Assembly: GCA_022432975.1 (NCBI GenBank)
Contig: CM039504.1
Location: forward strand, 2,639,459 to 2,703,458
Reading direction: 5' to 3'
Origin: Begonia masoniana
Taxonomy: Eukaryota; Streptophyta; Magnoliopsida; Cucurbitales; Begoniaceae
DNA length: 64,000 bases
The position numbers and the translations under genes were made by a program. The notes under the pieces are model-generated. The model was not told the origin of the DNA. It saw only the letters and a program-made list of their open reading frames with translations, and searched no databases. Positions 16,812 through 27,380 of the stretch are shown here, piece after piece (the first letter of the stretch is position 1; each line of letters begins with the position of its first letter).

Positions 16812-17520
16812 GGAAACGACGTGTCGGTGCGGGTTGCTCTCCCACAATGTAAATTGAACTTATAAATTGAGGCTCGAGTTCAAATTTAATTATTGAGATT
16901 AAAGTCCGATTCAACGAGCAACTGGGAGATCAAACGGTGGCTAAAACAGTCTTTTCCTCAACCCCCATACAATAATTACAGAAATAATGTCACGCTTCTA
17001 CCTTCTCATTTCTCTCCATCATCGCTGCGATATTAATGTATTTTATATTTATATATATTTTTATTTCTAATTAAAATATTTATGAACTGTTACCAATAAA
17101 TTAAAAATACTAATTATTATCTCGATTAATATCTTCTCGTTATATATTAATTTTGAATTTTACAAATGATCTTCGACATTGTGTAATTTGTACAATTTCA
17201 TTATTAATCAATCTAGTTAAGTTATATTATATTTGGTTAATTTATGGTGTGACATAGGCAAAAATTAGTTATGAAAATTAATTTACGGCTACCACATACT
17301 TGCCTAGCAAAATCATTAGGTTTTCATAATTCTTTGAATAAATACGCGGTATAAGAAATTCTTGTGGGATGTTGCAACAAATAAGTTGTATCGGCACATC
17401 TTTTACACCAAAAATTAAAATTTATTACACTTTTATAAGTCATTGTTTTGGTCGATAGATATGAACCTACTATTAATCTCCACAAAAATATGTTTTGGAA
17501 CTACTTACTTGAGAAAAAGT

Positions 17521-17800
17521 ATTGATAAACGATATTTCATTAAGGTCGTTTTCTTCCTTCAAATTGCTTATCTTCTTCTTTGTTTTCTTTTCTGCAACTT
17601 GTGCTCATACCCATGAAAGCTTTCTGCAATGTCTTTCTCGTCTTTCTTCCGTACTAGATTCTATTTCTAAACTTGTTTACTCGCAAAAAAACTCATCACG
17701 TTCTTTTATTCTCAACCTTCTGATCTAGAATCTTAGATTCACAACTCTGACCCGTCCTATACCTTTCGTCATCTTCACTCTACTTCATGTTTCTCACATC
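17521..17800 (+). pseudogene. Berberine-bridge-enzyme-like N-terminal fragment
   Basis: In frame it shows ISLRSFSSFKLLIFFFVFFS (signal-peptide-like), THESFLQCLSR and DSISKLVYSQKNSS, the N-terminal pattern of plant berberine-bridge/FAD-linked oxidases (secreted flavoproteins). The ATT before ISLR takes the place of a start, and a stop follows after FILNLLI. No FAD domain follows on this strand; the next piece of the same family runs the other way. Confidence 0.7.
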
Positions 17801-17824
17801 TAATTGAGAATCGTTCTGTTAACA

Positions 17825-18745
17825 TCGATCCAGCGTTGATGACGTTATTGGCCTGAGTATACTTTCGAAGCATAACTCCATAACCACTGCCACTAAAGTG
17901 GTTGCCAATGCCGAAAGTCAGGCAAACTCTTGCAAGAAAACCAAGAGTGTTAATTTTTTTTTTTTTTTTTACCAATGTTGTAGTACAACTTCTCCGTTCG
18001 TGGAGTCAGATCGAACCCATGTTGTTCGGTTCGCTATGTCGGGTGATTTCTCGAAGGTTTATCATGTCGACGATGATAAAAAGAACGTAAGAGACGTAGG
18101 ACAGTGTAACAACCCGGCCCACGTACATCGAGGGTTTACACCGAGCTGTGCGGCCCACGTACATCGAGGGTTTACACCGCCACGTGGCAGCCACACAGGC
18201 CCACCATGTGTACTCACAGAACTTTCCCCTCCCTGTAGGTTATTTTTGCCTTCCTCCCCACTCGAACCCAAGACCTCAGGGTTAAGTACCTGGGCTACAA
18301 GTGAGGAGTACCACTTGAGCTACTGCAGAGATCGATCGCTGCACTTGCTGCAGCAAGCAGCGATCAGTCGCTGCACATAGCAGCGACTGGTCGCTGCCCA
18401 TTTTTGCCATGGGCCGGACTGTTTTGCCCTCCACTTTATTATTTGTTTCTTTAATTGTTTTATATAGTTTTAATTAATGTATTTCCTTTGTTTTAAGTTG
18501 TTTTAAATGGTTTTTAAAGTTAGATTTTAATTCCGATTTCGATTCTTGTTTCGATTTCGGTTTAGGTTCCGCCTAGAGTTTAATTAAAGATATTAGGTTT
18601 AAAAAAAAAAATATATGGTACGGATATGGGGTACAGTATTAGGGACGTTACAGACAGACCTCATCGTCATGGTTGTCACTCTGAACACGATCATACAAGA
18701 AAAATAGAAGTGTCGTATTTGATTTTTTGAACTAGTGGTTGATTG
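17825..18745 (-). pseudogene. Berberine-bridge-like FAD-domain fragment, split by a solo LTR
   Basis: Minus-strand pieces are colinear with the FAD-binding domain. RVQSDNHDDE (family form RVRSGGHDYEG, about 18690-18655) is followed, after the LTR, by SYVLFIIVDMINLREIT (about 18095-18040) and LTFGIGNHFSGSGYGVMLRK (about 17920-17860, family GGHFSGGGYG). The solo LTR at 18105-18652 sits exactly in the flavin-attachment motif region, and there are frameshifts, so it is dead. The matching minus-strand gene in the right duplicate also keeps its N-terminal exon. Confidence 0.75.
18105..18652. mobile_element. Solo LTR (Ty3-type ends), 548 bp, TSD GACAG
   Basis: It begins TGTAACAACCC and ends GGGACGTTACA, with identical GACAG at 18100-18104 and 18653-18657. 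The equivalent place in the right duplicate (about 35630) has no insertion, so the empty site is visible in the same window. Internally it has a near-perfect tandem pair built on CCCACGTACATCGAGGG (about 18118 and 18155) and GCAGCGA-type hairpins at 18330-18400. Confidence 0.92.
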
Positions 18746-19595
18746 GAGATCTTGAAGATTAGGAAGTTTGAGAATATAAAAAGTAGTTACTTCGAAATCA
18801 AGTAGCTTTAGATATGGAATGACGAGATAAGTAATCACAACAAACAAGAAATATATTCCTAAAGTATTGTAATCCGATTTGATTATATTGGTGGCACTTT
18901 CCTAAAATAATACACGGAGTGTCACACAAACCGAATTGATTATATTTGCGTTACCAACCTTTTGTCTCTTTATTTTTTGCACTTTATCATTGTCCATTAT
19001 CACGATAATTAATTGGTGTCCCATGAAGTGTTCCATCTACATTAGGGCATGAAGTAACTAACCTTGATCTTACAATTGGTATCAGAGTAGTTCACTTATG
19101 TTTCTTAAGCGAGATCCACGGGATTTGATCTTGGTATAATGGACTCTATGAAGGAATGATGTTCAACTATGCGTCTGCCACTATTGGATGGAAGTAACTA
19201 TGTATACTAGAAGGCCAGGATGAGAGCATTCATCAAGGCTATCGATGAGAAGGCTTGAAAATCAATTTTAACAGGATGGAATCATCCCACGACTACTGAC
19301 GAAGGAGGTGTCATATTTCTTGAACTACTGGCAACCAGTAATTCAAAGGCACTTAACGCTATTTTTAATGGTGTTGACCACTCATTTCAGGCTTATTTCA
19401 ACGTGTGAGTCAGCTAAAAGAGCATGAGAAATTCTCCAAACTACTTATGAAGGAACATCGGTAGTAAAACTATCAAAGATGCAAATGTTCACGACAAGGT
19501 TTGAAAATTTAAAAATGCATGAAAAAGAAAGTATTGCCGAATTCAATGCCAAACTATGTGATATAGCCAATGAGGCATTTGTACTTGGTGAAACC

Positions 19596-21092
19596 TGAAG
19601 GATCGGTATTGTCTAAGAGGGGGGGTGAATTAGACTTTTTAATTTTAATTACGAGTCTATCTAATTTCTCTCCTTGATTAATCTTATAGATTTAACACAA
19701 GCAATCTAATAATGTAAAGAGAGAGAGAGAGAGAAATTCGACACCAGTATTTTTACGTGGTTCGGCCAAACTGCCTACGTCCACGCTCCAAGGCTCTCCC
19801 TTGAAGATTCCTTACTTCTCCTCAAACGAGAACTTTTGATCGAACTTACGGGCTTCGATCCACAGCCTTACACACAATCCTGGATTGAACTTGCGGGCGT
19901 CAATCCACTGCCTTAAAGAGTTTACAGAGTTGAATGATAGATCACAGTAATCTACAAGCTCTCAAAACTAAATCTCAAGTTTTGGAATAGAGAGATGTAG
20001 ATGCAGAGTACAGAGAATGATTCGCACGTTAGGGCTCAGGAAATCAAATTTGCAAAAGTTAGTCTTCGAGCCTTTTCTTCTACTTATATACTCTGTATGA
20101 AATTGCTTCACAAAATTGAATACTTCTTTCTTCGAAATGGAGAAATGTTACCGTTGGGAAGCATCCGTACTGAAGCAGCTATCCGTTGCGTCTGAAAATG
20201 TTGTTCGTCGTCGCCATTAAAGATCTGGAGTTAATGCTGAAAACGACGTCACTGTAGCTTCGCGGCTAACTTTGAATTCTGGCGGAAGATTAGCGGAAGA
20301 TGTAGCTTCAAAACACTTGACTCGTCATCGGAATGAGTAAGCTTCAAAACGTCACCGGCATAAGTGTCTGGAAGCTTCATCGGCAGGCGCAACGTGAAAA
20401 TTCGTCGGCAGATGCATCAAAGTCCATCGGCATGTGCAGCTTAAAAGCTATCGGCAGGTGTAGGCGTTGAATTCCATCGGCAGACGCATCTTTAAATTTC
20501 ACCGGCATGTGCAGCTTTTGTTATCATCTCCTTTTGTCGTTTAGTCAATCGGCAGGAGTAGCTTCAACGATGAAACAAATAAGCACTGACTACGTCATCG
20601 GTAGATGTCTTCAAATATCATCGACAGATGTAGCATATGAGAACTTTGACACGTCATCGGCATCTGTCTTCAGAAACAGCTATCGGCAGAGAAAACATGT
20701 ACTGACTTGACACGTCATCGGCATATGTCTTCAGAAACAGCTATCGGCAGAGAAAACATGTACTGACTTGACACGTCATCGGCATATGTCTTCAAAGACG
20801 CTTTCGGCAGATGATAACTTCTAAACGGCGTCTTCTTCTGTTTAGCAATCGGCAGAGGCTTCCATTTTTATGTATAGACATCGGTAGAAGCGTTTTACAG
20901 CCCTGTTTTTCTGTTTTGCTCTGTATACTCAAAAACGATTTTATTAGACAACTAAAATACCCTTTTTCAGGGTATTGTCAACCAAACTTGTATTGATAAT
21001 TCTTATTTAAATACACATAATCAAATTGTATACTTAATACACAAATACATAATCAAAAACAAATTATGACTTAAACACTCTATAAGTCAACA
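19596..21092. mobile_element. Solo LTR inside the Copia gag, 1497 bp, TSD AAACC
   Basis: It begins TGAAGGATCGG, ends AAGTCAACA and is flanked by AAACC at 19591-19595 and 21093-21097. Removing it rejoins the gag text at FVLGE and the SKERLVRKTL block. Its 3' half holds degenerate CATCGGCA-centred repeats. Confidence 0.9.
20330..20900 (+). repeat. Degenerate CATCGGCA-core repeat block
   Basis: The core A/TCATCGGCAN recurs every ~30-60 bases, usually followed by GATGTAGCTT- or TGTGCAGCTT-like text. Near 20640-20810 a longer unit containing ACGTCATCGGCATATGTCTT is repeated about three times, nearly exactly. It lies wholly inside the solo LTR at 19596-21092. Confidence 0.85.
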
Positions 21093-22179
21093 AAACCTTC
21101 TCTAAAGAAAGGTTGGTACGAAAGACTCTATGGTCTCTTCCACAACGCTTTGCTTATAAAGTTACTGCAATTGAAGAAGCTAAAGATGTCTCCAAAATGA
21201 AATTGGAAGAACTAATGGGATCACTTAGAACTTTTGAGATGAATCTTGGGGTTGATGCCGAAACAAAGACGTTCAAAGGTGTAGCACTAAAGACTGACAC
21301 ACAAGACTTGAATGTTTATGATGAAGATGACCTTGAAGAGTCTCTTGCACTACTATCAAAGAATTTTAGCCGAGTTATGAAAAAATTTGGGAGAAATAAT
21401 CGCGGTGTCAGATCCAATGTCAGCAATGCAAAACCAGGTTCTTCTAGCAATAAGAAGTACATGGAAGACAATCATGCTCCAGATCAATCTGTCCAGAACG
21501 GAGGAATTCAATGTAGAGAATGTGACGGTTTTTGGCATATACAATCTGAATGCGCTAATACTTTGAAGAAAAAGAAAAGCTCTCTCAACACTACTTGGAG
21601 TGATGATGAATCGGAGAAAGAATATGAATTTCAGAACAACTATGTTGCATTTGTTGGTAAAGCTGAATCTACAGAAAATGGCAGTGTTACACACGAGGTC
21701 ACAGATGATATACCAACTTGTAGTGATGAAGTTAAAGATAAAGTTACCAAAGAAGACATCATTGTAGAATACAAATATCTTCATGAGAAAAGACTGAGCT
21801 TGTCAACATAAATCAGCGTCTTCGTATTCAGAATGGAGGCTTGAAAATTGAGAAGATCAACCTACAAAATTTGGTCTCTGAATTAGAAGCCAAATTAAGA
21901 ATGAGTCAGGATAAAACGACAGAACTATTTAACGAGCTGAATCACTTGAAGAAAAATGTCAAAATGTTAATGTAGCGACCCTAATTTCTTATAACACTAT
22001 TCCTAAAAATGACGTAAAATTTAAACTTTAATTTTATTCTTTTCCTCTTACTCATTTAAAGACAGTTAAATTCCTCTCGGGTTTCCTCAAATGAACAGTA
22101 AAGTCGACTCTTTCTATCGGGTTTCATTGAAGGAACAATATTTTTCCTCTTGGGTTTTATCAATTTAAACAGTAGGGGT

Positions 22180-22960
22180 AGACGTTATAACAGACAGGAA
22201 TGGATAACAGAAACAGAAGACAACGTGGACGACTGAAATCAGAAGGCGGTGTGGACAACTGAAATCAGAAGGTAGTGTGGACGTTTGAAAACAGAAGGCA
22301 GTGTGGACGACGGAGACAGAAGACTGCCTGGACAATGGAGACAGAAGACAGTATGGACGTTTGAAATAATAGACAGCGTGGACGTTTGAAATAATAGACA
22401 GCGTGGACGACAAAATTAAAAGACAGAATTGACAACAGAAATGAAAGATAGTGTGGACGTTTGAATTAATAGACAGCGTGGACGTTGAAATAATAGACAT
22501 GGACGTTTGAAATAATAGACAGCGTGGACGTTTGAAATAATAGACAGCGTGGACGTTTGAAATAATAGACAGCGTGGACGTTTGAAATAATAGACAGCGT
22601 GGACGTTTGAAATAATAGACAGCGTGGACGTTTGAAATAATAGACAGCGTGGACGTTTGAAATAATAGACAGCGTGGACGTTTGAAATAATAGACAGCGT
22701 GGACGTTTGAAATAATAGACAGCGTGGACGTTTGAAATAATAGACAGCGTGGACGTTTGAAATATAGACAGCGTGGACGTTTGAAATAATAGACAGCGTG
22801 GACGACAGAATTAAAAGAGAGAATTGACAACATAAATAATAGACAGCGTGGACGACAGAATTAAAAGAGAGAATTGACAACATAAATAAAAGACAGTGTG
22901 GACGTTTGAAATAATAGACAGCGTGGACGTTTGAAATAATAGATAGCGTGGACGACTGAC
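22180..22960 (+). repeat. 25-bp minisatellite within a solo LTR
   Basis: The unit is built around ATAGACAGCGTGGACGTTTG. About ten copies are essentially perfect between 22500 and 22750, flanked by diverged units on both sides in which the spacer differs (GACAACAGAAAT or GACGACAGAATT types). The minus-strand open frames with repeating HAVYYFKRPRCLL text are a by-product. Confidence 0.92.
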
Positions 22961-23130
22961 TTTCTCTGCCAGAATACTTAACTAAACTTTATCGTCCACA
23001 GATTTTGGACGATGACTTTCTTACAGAATACTTAACTAAACTTTAACGTCCACAGACTTTGGACGATGACTTTCTTACAGAAACACTTAATCAAAACTTA
23101 AAGAATCTCGAATCTAAACCATGCACTACC

Positions 23131-23161
23131 TGATCGATCGCCCCTTCCTGGCGATCGATCG
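23131..23161. repeat. Perfect short palindrome
   Basis: GATCGATCGCC, a 7-base loop (CCTTCCT-like), then GGCGATCGATC: an 11-bp stem hairpin inside the solo LTR. Confidence 0.85.
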
Positions 23162-23792
23162 GCTAGCTCTCTGGATTTTTGTCCAGAGAGCTACCTTAAT
23201 ATTCTTTTCCCTGCACCTACACATCATTCACCCAGAACTTCCAGAAACATTAAGACATCAAAATCCATTACCATTTCATCAACATCAGTATTTACACTAT
23301 CCAGACATCAAACCCCCTAGAATGAGTTTCTATACAATTCATATACTTCCACCCTTCAGCCTGACTTAAACCCCAAAATTTTCAGAATACTTAACTATTG
23401 CTTCCACTGGTCAATTTAGCTCCGACTGCACTGTACACTGCCACAAGCACACCTCTTCAACCAGCTTATGCGTCGGGTGGGAGAATCTCATCCTCACCTA
23501 TTTCAAAATCACCTACACCATAAAGACAACTATGAGCTAAAGGCTCAGTAAGCTTCGTAAATGCAAATGCATGTTGTGTATATGCGGTTCATAAATCATG
23601 CAAACGTTTTCAGAGTTTCATTGCAGAATAGATTACAGAACATAATGTTTTACAGAACAGACTGTCACCGAGGTCTAAACTCTCACTAGATGGAAAGGGC
23701 ACGTCTGGCGGTTAGACAGCCCTTTCCATCTACCAGGGGGAAAACATGCTTCCATCTGTAAACAGTCATGTCTGAATCCTACCCCGTCGTGA

Positions 23793-23833
23793 CCAGATTA
23801 CAGATTACAGATTACAGATTACAGATTACAGAT
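23793..23833 (+). repeat. (ACAGATT)n heptamer run
   Basis: Five tandem CAGATTA-type heptamers inside the solo LTR; a simple replication-slippage repeat. Confidence 0.9.
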
Positions 23834-25494
23834 TTCGTACATTCGATTCATTTCTTTTCTCAAAATTGTGCTGAAACTCATTTTCATGCTAATTTAGAAA
23901 AGTGTAGTGCATGTACAGATCATAATTAACATAATGTAAACATATATCGTAGATACCATCAAACATCGCAAACATAACCTATAAAAGACAACTAACCCTA
24001 ACTACCCAACCAAAATATAAAAGCATACATAACTCCAAAATCCTCAACAACGAACTCAACTTATGGCATAGGCCTGTCGGCCACAGTAAGTCACAAAGAC
24101 TTACCTCTTGTCCTTAGTAGTCCAAATACCTCGTTTGAGCCTCGTCACCTTAGAAGCTTCAAAGATGGCGGAAATGCAGCCAACTTTGAGGGAGGAGGGA
24201 AATTTTGTGGGAAAGAGGGGAGGATTTCTTCTTGGCGATGAAAGAAAGCATAAAGAAGTATGAAAATGAAGGTGATTTCACGTAAGGGAGAGAAGAAGCA
24301 AAGAAAGCAGCTTCTTCCACAAGCTTTGCCGCATTTCACCTTCTCATTGGATGCTCCCAACCACCCACTTTCACTTTCTAGTTTGCTCCTCCATTGGTTT
24401 CTAACTAAATGTTTTGTTTGGTTGAACTTCCGTTTGATTTTTTTCTTTTCCTTCTTTTTTTTATATGTCCATTAATATATATCACACAAAAGTCATAATT
24501 CAAAAGTTCCAGATGTTATAGTTAAATACAGGTTCCTCTAAGTTGGATGATATCTTAAGTGTCAGCAAGCCCAGTAGTGATTGTTGTGGATTAGGTTTCA
24601 AAGAGGAAAGTTTAGTAGCACAGATAGTGTTTTCTCAGCTTGGAAGCAAAGGAAAAAACGTGGTGTCTCCTACAGTGTCATATGAGCAAAAGGAAAGCAC
24701 ACTGTCTTAAGCGATACCAATAAAGAATTCTGATTACAAAGGAAAGCAAACTAGAGTGAATGATGCAAAGTTCAAGAAGAAGTCAAAGCCTAATTCTACG
24801 CCCATCACAAATGGTAACAGATTTAATTCTATTTGCCACTATTGTAACCGTAGAGGTCATATTCGACCTAGATGTTTTACCTATCTTGCTGATTTGAGAC
24901 AAGGTATTGCTAGAAATTCTTTTTTTCGCAGACTTCCACAGCAAAAATGGATGAAGAAATCCACCTTGAAGTGTAATGTCACTTATACCTCATTAAAAGC
25001 TACTACAACTGACGCATGGTACTTTGACAGTGGTTGCTCTAGGCACATGACTGGTGAAAAGAAGTTTCTGAAGAACATCACATCTGATCGAATGGGAAAA
25101 GTAACCTTCGGTAACGGTGTCAAAGCAAGTGTCATAGGCTCAAGTACACTGAATGTTATACGATAAATCAAGTGTATCTCCGTGGAGGAACTTCCATGAC
25201 ACCGTACGAGATATGGAAAAGAAAAACTCAAAATCTTCACTATTTTCATCATTTCAGTAGTACGTGCCATGTGTTGAATGACAGGAAGCACAGAGGGAAA
25301 TTAGACTCTAAGAGTGATGAAACTGATTTTCTCGGATATGCAATAAATAGTCGCGCCTATCGGGTCTACAATAAACGAACTAGAACTGTCATTGAATCAG
25401 CCAATGTTCAAGTAAATGATTTTTTGGAAACAGTTGATATGCCTAAAGATGATATACTCCAAGGGTCAAATAATGAAAGTTCCAGTGCTCTCAT

Positions 25495-25720
25495 TGTTAG
25501 TGATTTTGTACACCCTAACGCAAGTACATGTGTCGTTAACGAAGTAATAAAATAAGTAAAAGTCAATCATACGAGGATATTCTTAATTAAGGTAATTATG
25601 CTATAAAATTCTATAAAACTAAAAATGAAAATATTGAAAATAGATGAGTAGTGAGGAATGATAAAATAGAATTGCTTGGAATTAATAAAGACTAAAATTA
25701 AAATGACACGCAAAAGCATA
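25495..25720 (-). mobile_element. Truncated inverted LTR fragment, same family as the LTR at 35669
   Basis: It starts TGTTAGTGATTTTGTACACC, the reverse complement of the 3' end of the LTR at 35669-36993. Similarity continues for about 225 bases (GCGTTAGC/CCTCG landmarks) until it is cut by the next element. It interrupts the Copia integrase-end reading frame. Confidence 0.75.
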
Positions 25721-25721
25721 T

Positions 25722-26750
25722 CGTTTGGGGGGCCGATTTAAAATTGCGGCCCCCCAAATCTAAAAATACACTGGATTCGGGGGGCCACATAAAAATTCGG
25801 AGGGCCGCATACTGTAGTCGGCCCCCCACAGTCTCGAATTATTCTTTATTATTTTAAAATAATTTTAAAAAATATCAAATCATATTTAATTCACTTAAAA
25901 TTTTTATCACATATTTATCACATTATGGGAAGATAATGTAAAAAGTGTCGTGATTTTTTTTAAAATTGTTATGATTTAATATAATTTTTTATAAAATAAT
26001 GTCATTAAAATTACCATATATCGCACAAAACTTTTTACATTATCTTTCCATGATATAATGAACATGTAGTAAAAATTGCAAGTAAATTGAATATGATTTG
26101 ATATTTTTAAAAAAATTAAATCTCCATTACTTTTTTAGACGTCAATTTGAGGCCTTAAACGATTGATTTTTGGCCCAAAAAAGGCTGTCATGGGGTTATA
26201 TCTAATCACAATGTGTAGATCTCTGCGCGAGATTTGATTTGATATCTTGTGAACCTCAATCGAATACCCGTAGCAAATGTTATGGCCTTTTGAAGTTGAA
26301 GAGGTCACTAATTTGCATAAAAATTCACTAATTTGCATCACAGTGTTAAAAAATTATGAAACTTTTTATATTACCTTTCCATAATGTAATGAACAAATAG
26401 TAAAAATTTCAATTGAATTGAATATGATTTGGTATATTTTTTATTAATTTATAAAAAAAAATGAAAAAACAGATGGGAGCGACCGTAATTTTAAATCGGC
26501 CCCCCGAATCCAGTGTAATTTTGGATTCGGGGGGCTATTGGCCACCCGAATTACAATTCACGGGGCTAGTGGGAGCTATCGGCCCCCCGAATTACAATTC
26601 GGGTGGGGTTGGGGGGAGGGGGAATGCAGCTCTCCGTCGGAGTTTTTTTTGACAGTTTTCGATAGTTCAAGATTTTGACTGTAAAAACTTTTTATTTGAG
26701 GGTTTTTTCGATAAATACTCGTACTTCAAGGGATATTTTGGAATTTACCT
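25722..26750. mobile_element. Fold-back Mutator derivative, left end missing
   Basis: The right arm ends ...GGATATTTTGGAATTTACCT, matching the terminal repeat of the MULE at 26832. Both arms have GGGGGGCCG motifs, and the core shares AT-rich inverted-repeat sequence with the complete element at 46521-47538 (for example AAATATCAAATCATATT). The outer ~150 bases of the left arm are absent, so no target duplication can be tested. Confidence 0.75.
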
Positions 26751-26831
26751 GACAAAATAACAAAGATAGATACAGGATGTGACAAAAGGGCAAAATAAAT
26801 GTAGTCAGGAGTACATACTAGATAAAGTTAA

Positions 26832-27113
26832 GGGTAAATTCCAAAAACCACCTTGAAGTTCGCGAAATTCCCGAAAACACCCTCAGACTTTAAGTCTTCC
26901 CAGTCAAAACCTCCGAGTTTTAAAAACTCACAAAAAGACCTCTGGGGGGGCCCGCATGCCCCCCGAATGTGAATCCGGGGGGCCGAATTCATTTGCGGCC
27001 CCCCGCATGGCAAATTTGCCTCTCACGTGCGCCGCACGTCGACAACTTCGGGGGGCCGAACCAAACTAGAGGGGCCCCGCACAACACGGAGGGAAGATGC
27101 GGGGGCCTCTGAG
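26832..27113 (+). repeat. MULE left terminal inverted repeat
   Basis: Near-identical to the reverse complement of 32130-32411. The outer ~110 bases are ordinary sequence; the inner part holds GGGGGGCCG/CGGCCCCCC motifs and CACGTGC-like boxes. Confidence 0.92.
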
Positions 27114-27380
27114 CCTCGCTCACGTGCACAGCACGTGAAAACACTTCGGGGGGCCTTACATCTGGCACGACCCCCCGTGTCGATGGACAATCGGGGGGCC
27201 GCGAATCCGATACGGCCCCCCGAATGTCTAATTTGAAACGACGCGGGGGGCCGCATTGAAATAGCGGGGGGCCGAATTCCTTTATTATTTAAGGAGCTCG
27301 GCCTCCTGCGAAGAAATAACTCAATCCTCTCTGAAAACTTTTCTCTGAGCAGTCTAATTTTCTCTTTTTTAGCAAGGACG

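Larger units (their letters stand above)
21971..24520. mobile_element. Solo LTR inside the Copia element, ~2.55 kb, TSD GTTAA
   Basis: It begins TGTAGCGACCC and ends AGATGTTATA (terminal CA changed to TA). GTTAA flanks it at 21966-21970 and 24521-24525. Excising it restores the reading KNVKMLN into TGSSKLDDILSVSK of the Copia polyprotein. The ends resemble those of the other Ty3-type LTRs in the window. It carries a 25-bp minisatellite. Confidence 0.88.
19077..25494 (+). mobile_element. Decayed Copia retrotransposon (SIRE-like gag, protease, integrase end)
   Basis: A primer binding site TGGTATCAGAG at 19077-19087 (complementary to the initiator Met tRNA 3' end) opens it. A broken gag follows: SNSKALNAIFNGVD near 19330, then WSLPQRFAYKVTAIEEAKDV and a knuckle CRECDGFWHIQSEC at 21113-21811. 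It continues with a second knuckle CHYCNRRGHIRPRC and the protease site DAWYFDSGCSRHMTGEKKFL (24756-25166). The sequence then jumps straight to integrase C-terminal text (RGGTSMTPYEIWKRK, LGYAINSRAYRVYNKRTR). Most of the integrase core, reverse transcriptase and RNase H are absent. Frame breaks and stops are frequent in the first part. The two large interruptions are the solo LTRs at 19596 and 21971. The 5' LTR probably ends near 19074; its start was not found. Confidence 0.85.

Noticed and set aside
22165..22883. Minus-strand proteins of 155-222 residues
   Set aside because: The repeated HAVYYFKRPRCLL text is translation of the minisatellite.
22180..22960. CRISPR-like array of regularly spaced repeats
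   Set aside because: Units are contiguous 25-bp tandem repeats without unique spacers, in a plant LTR; it is a minisatellite.
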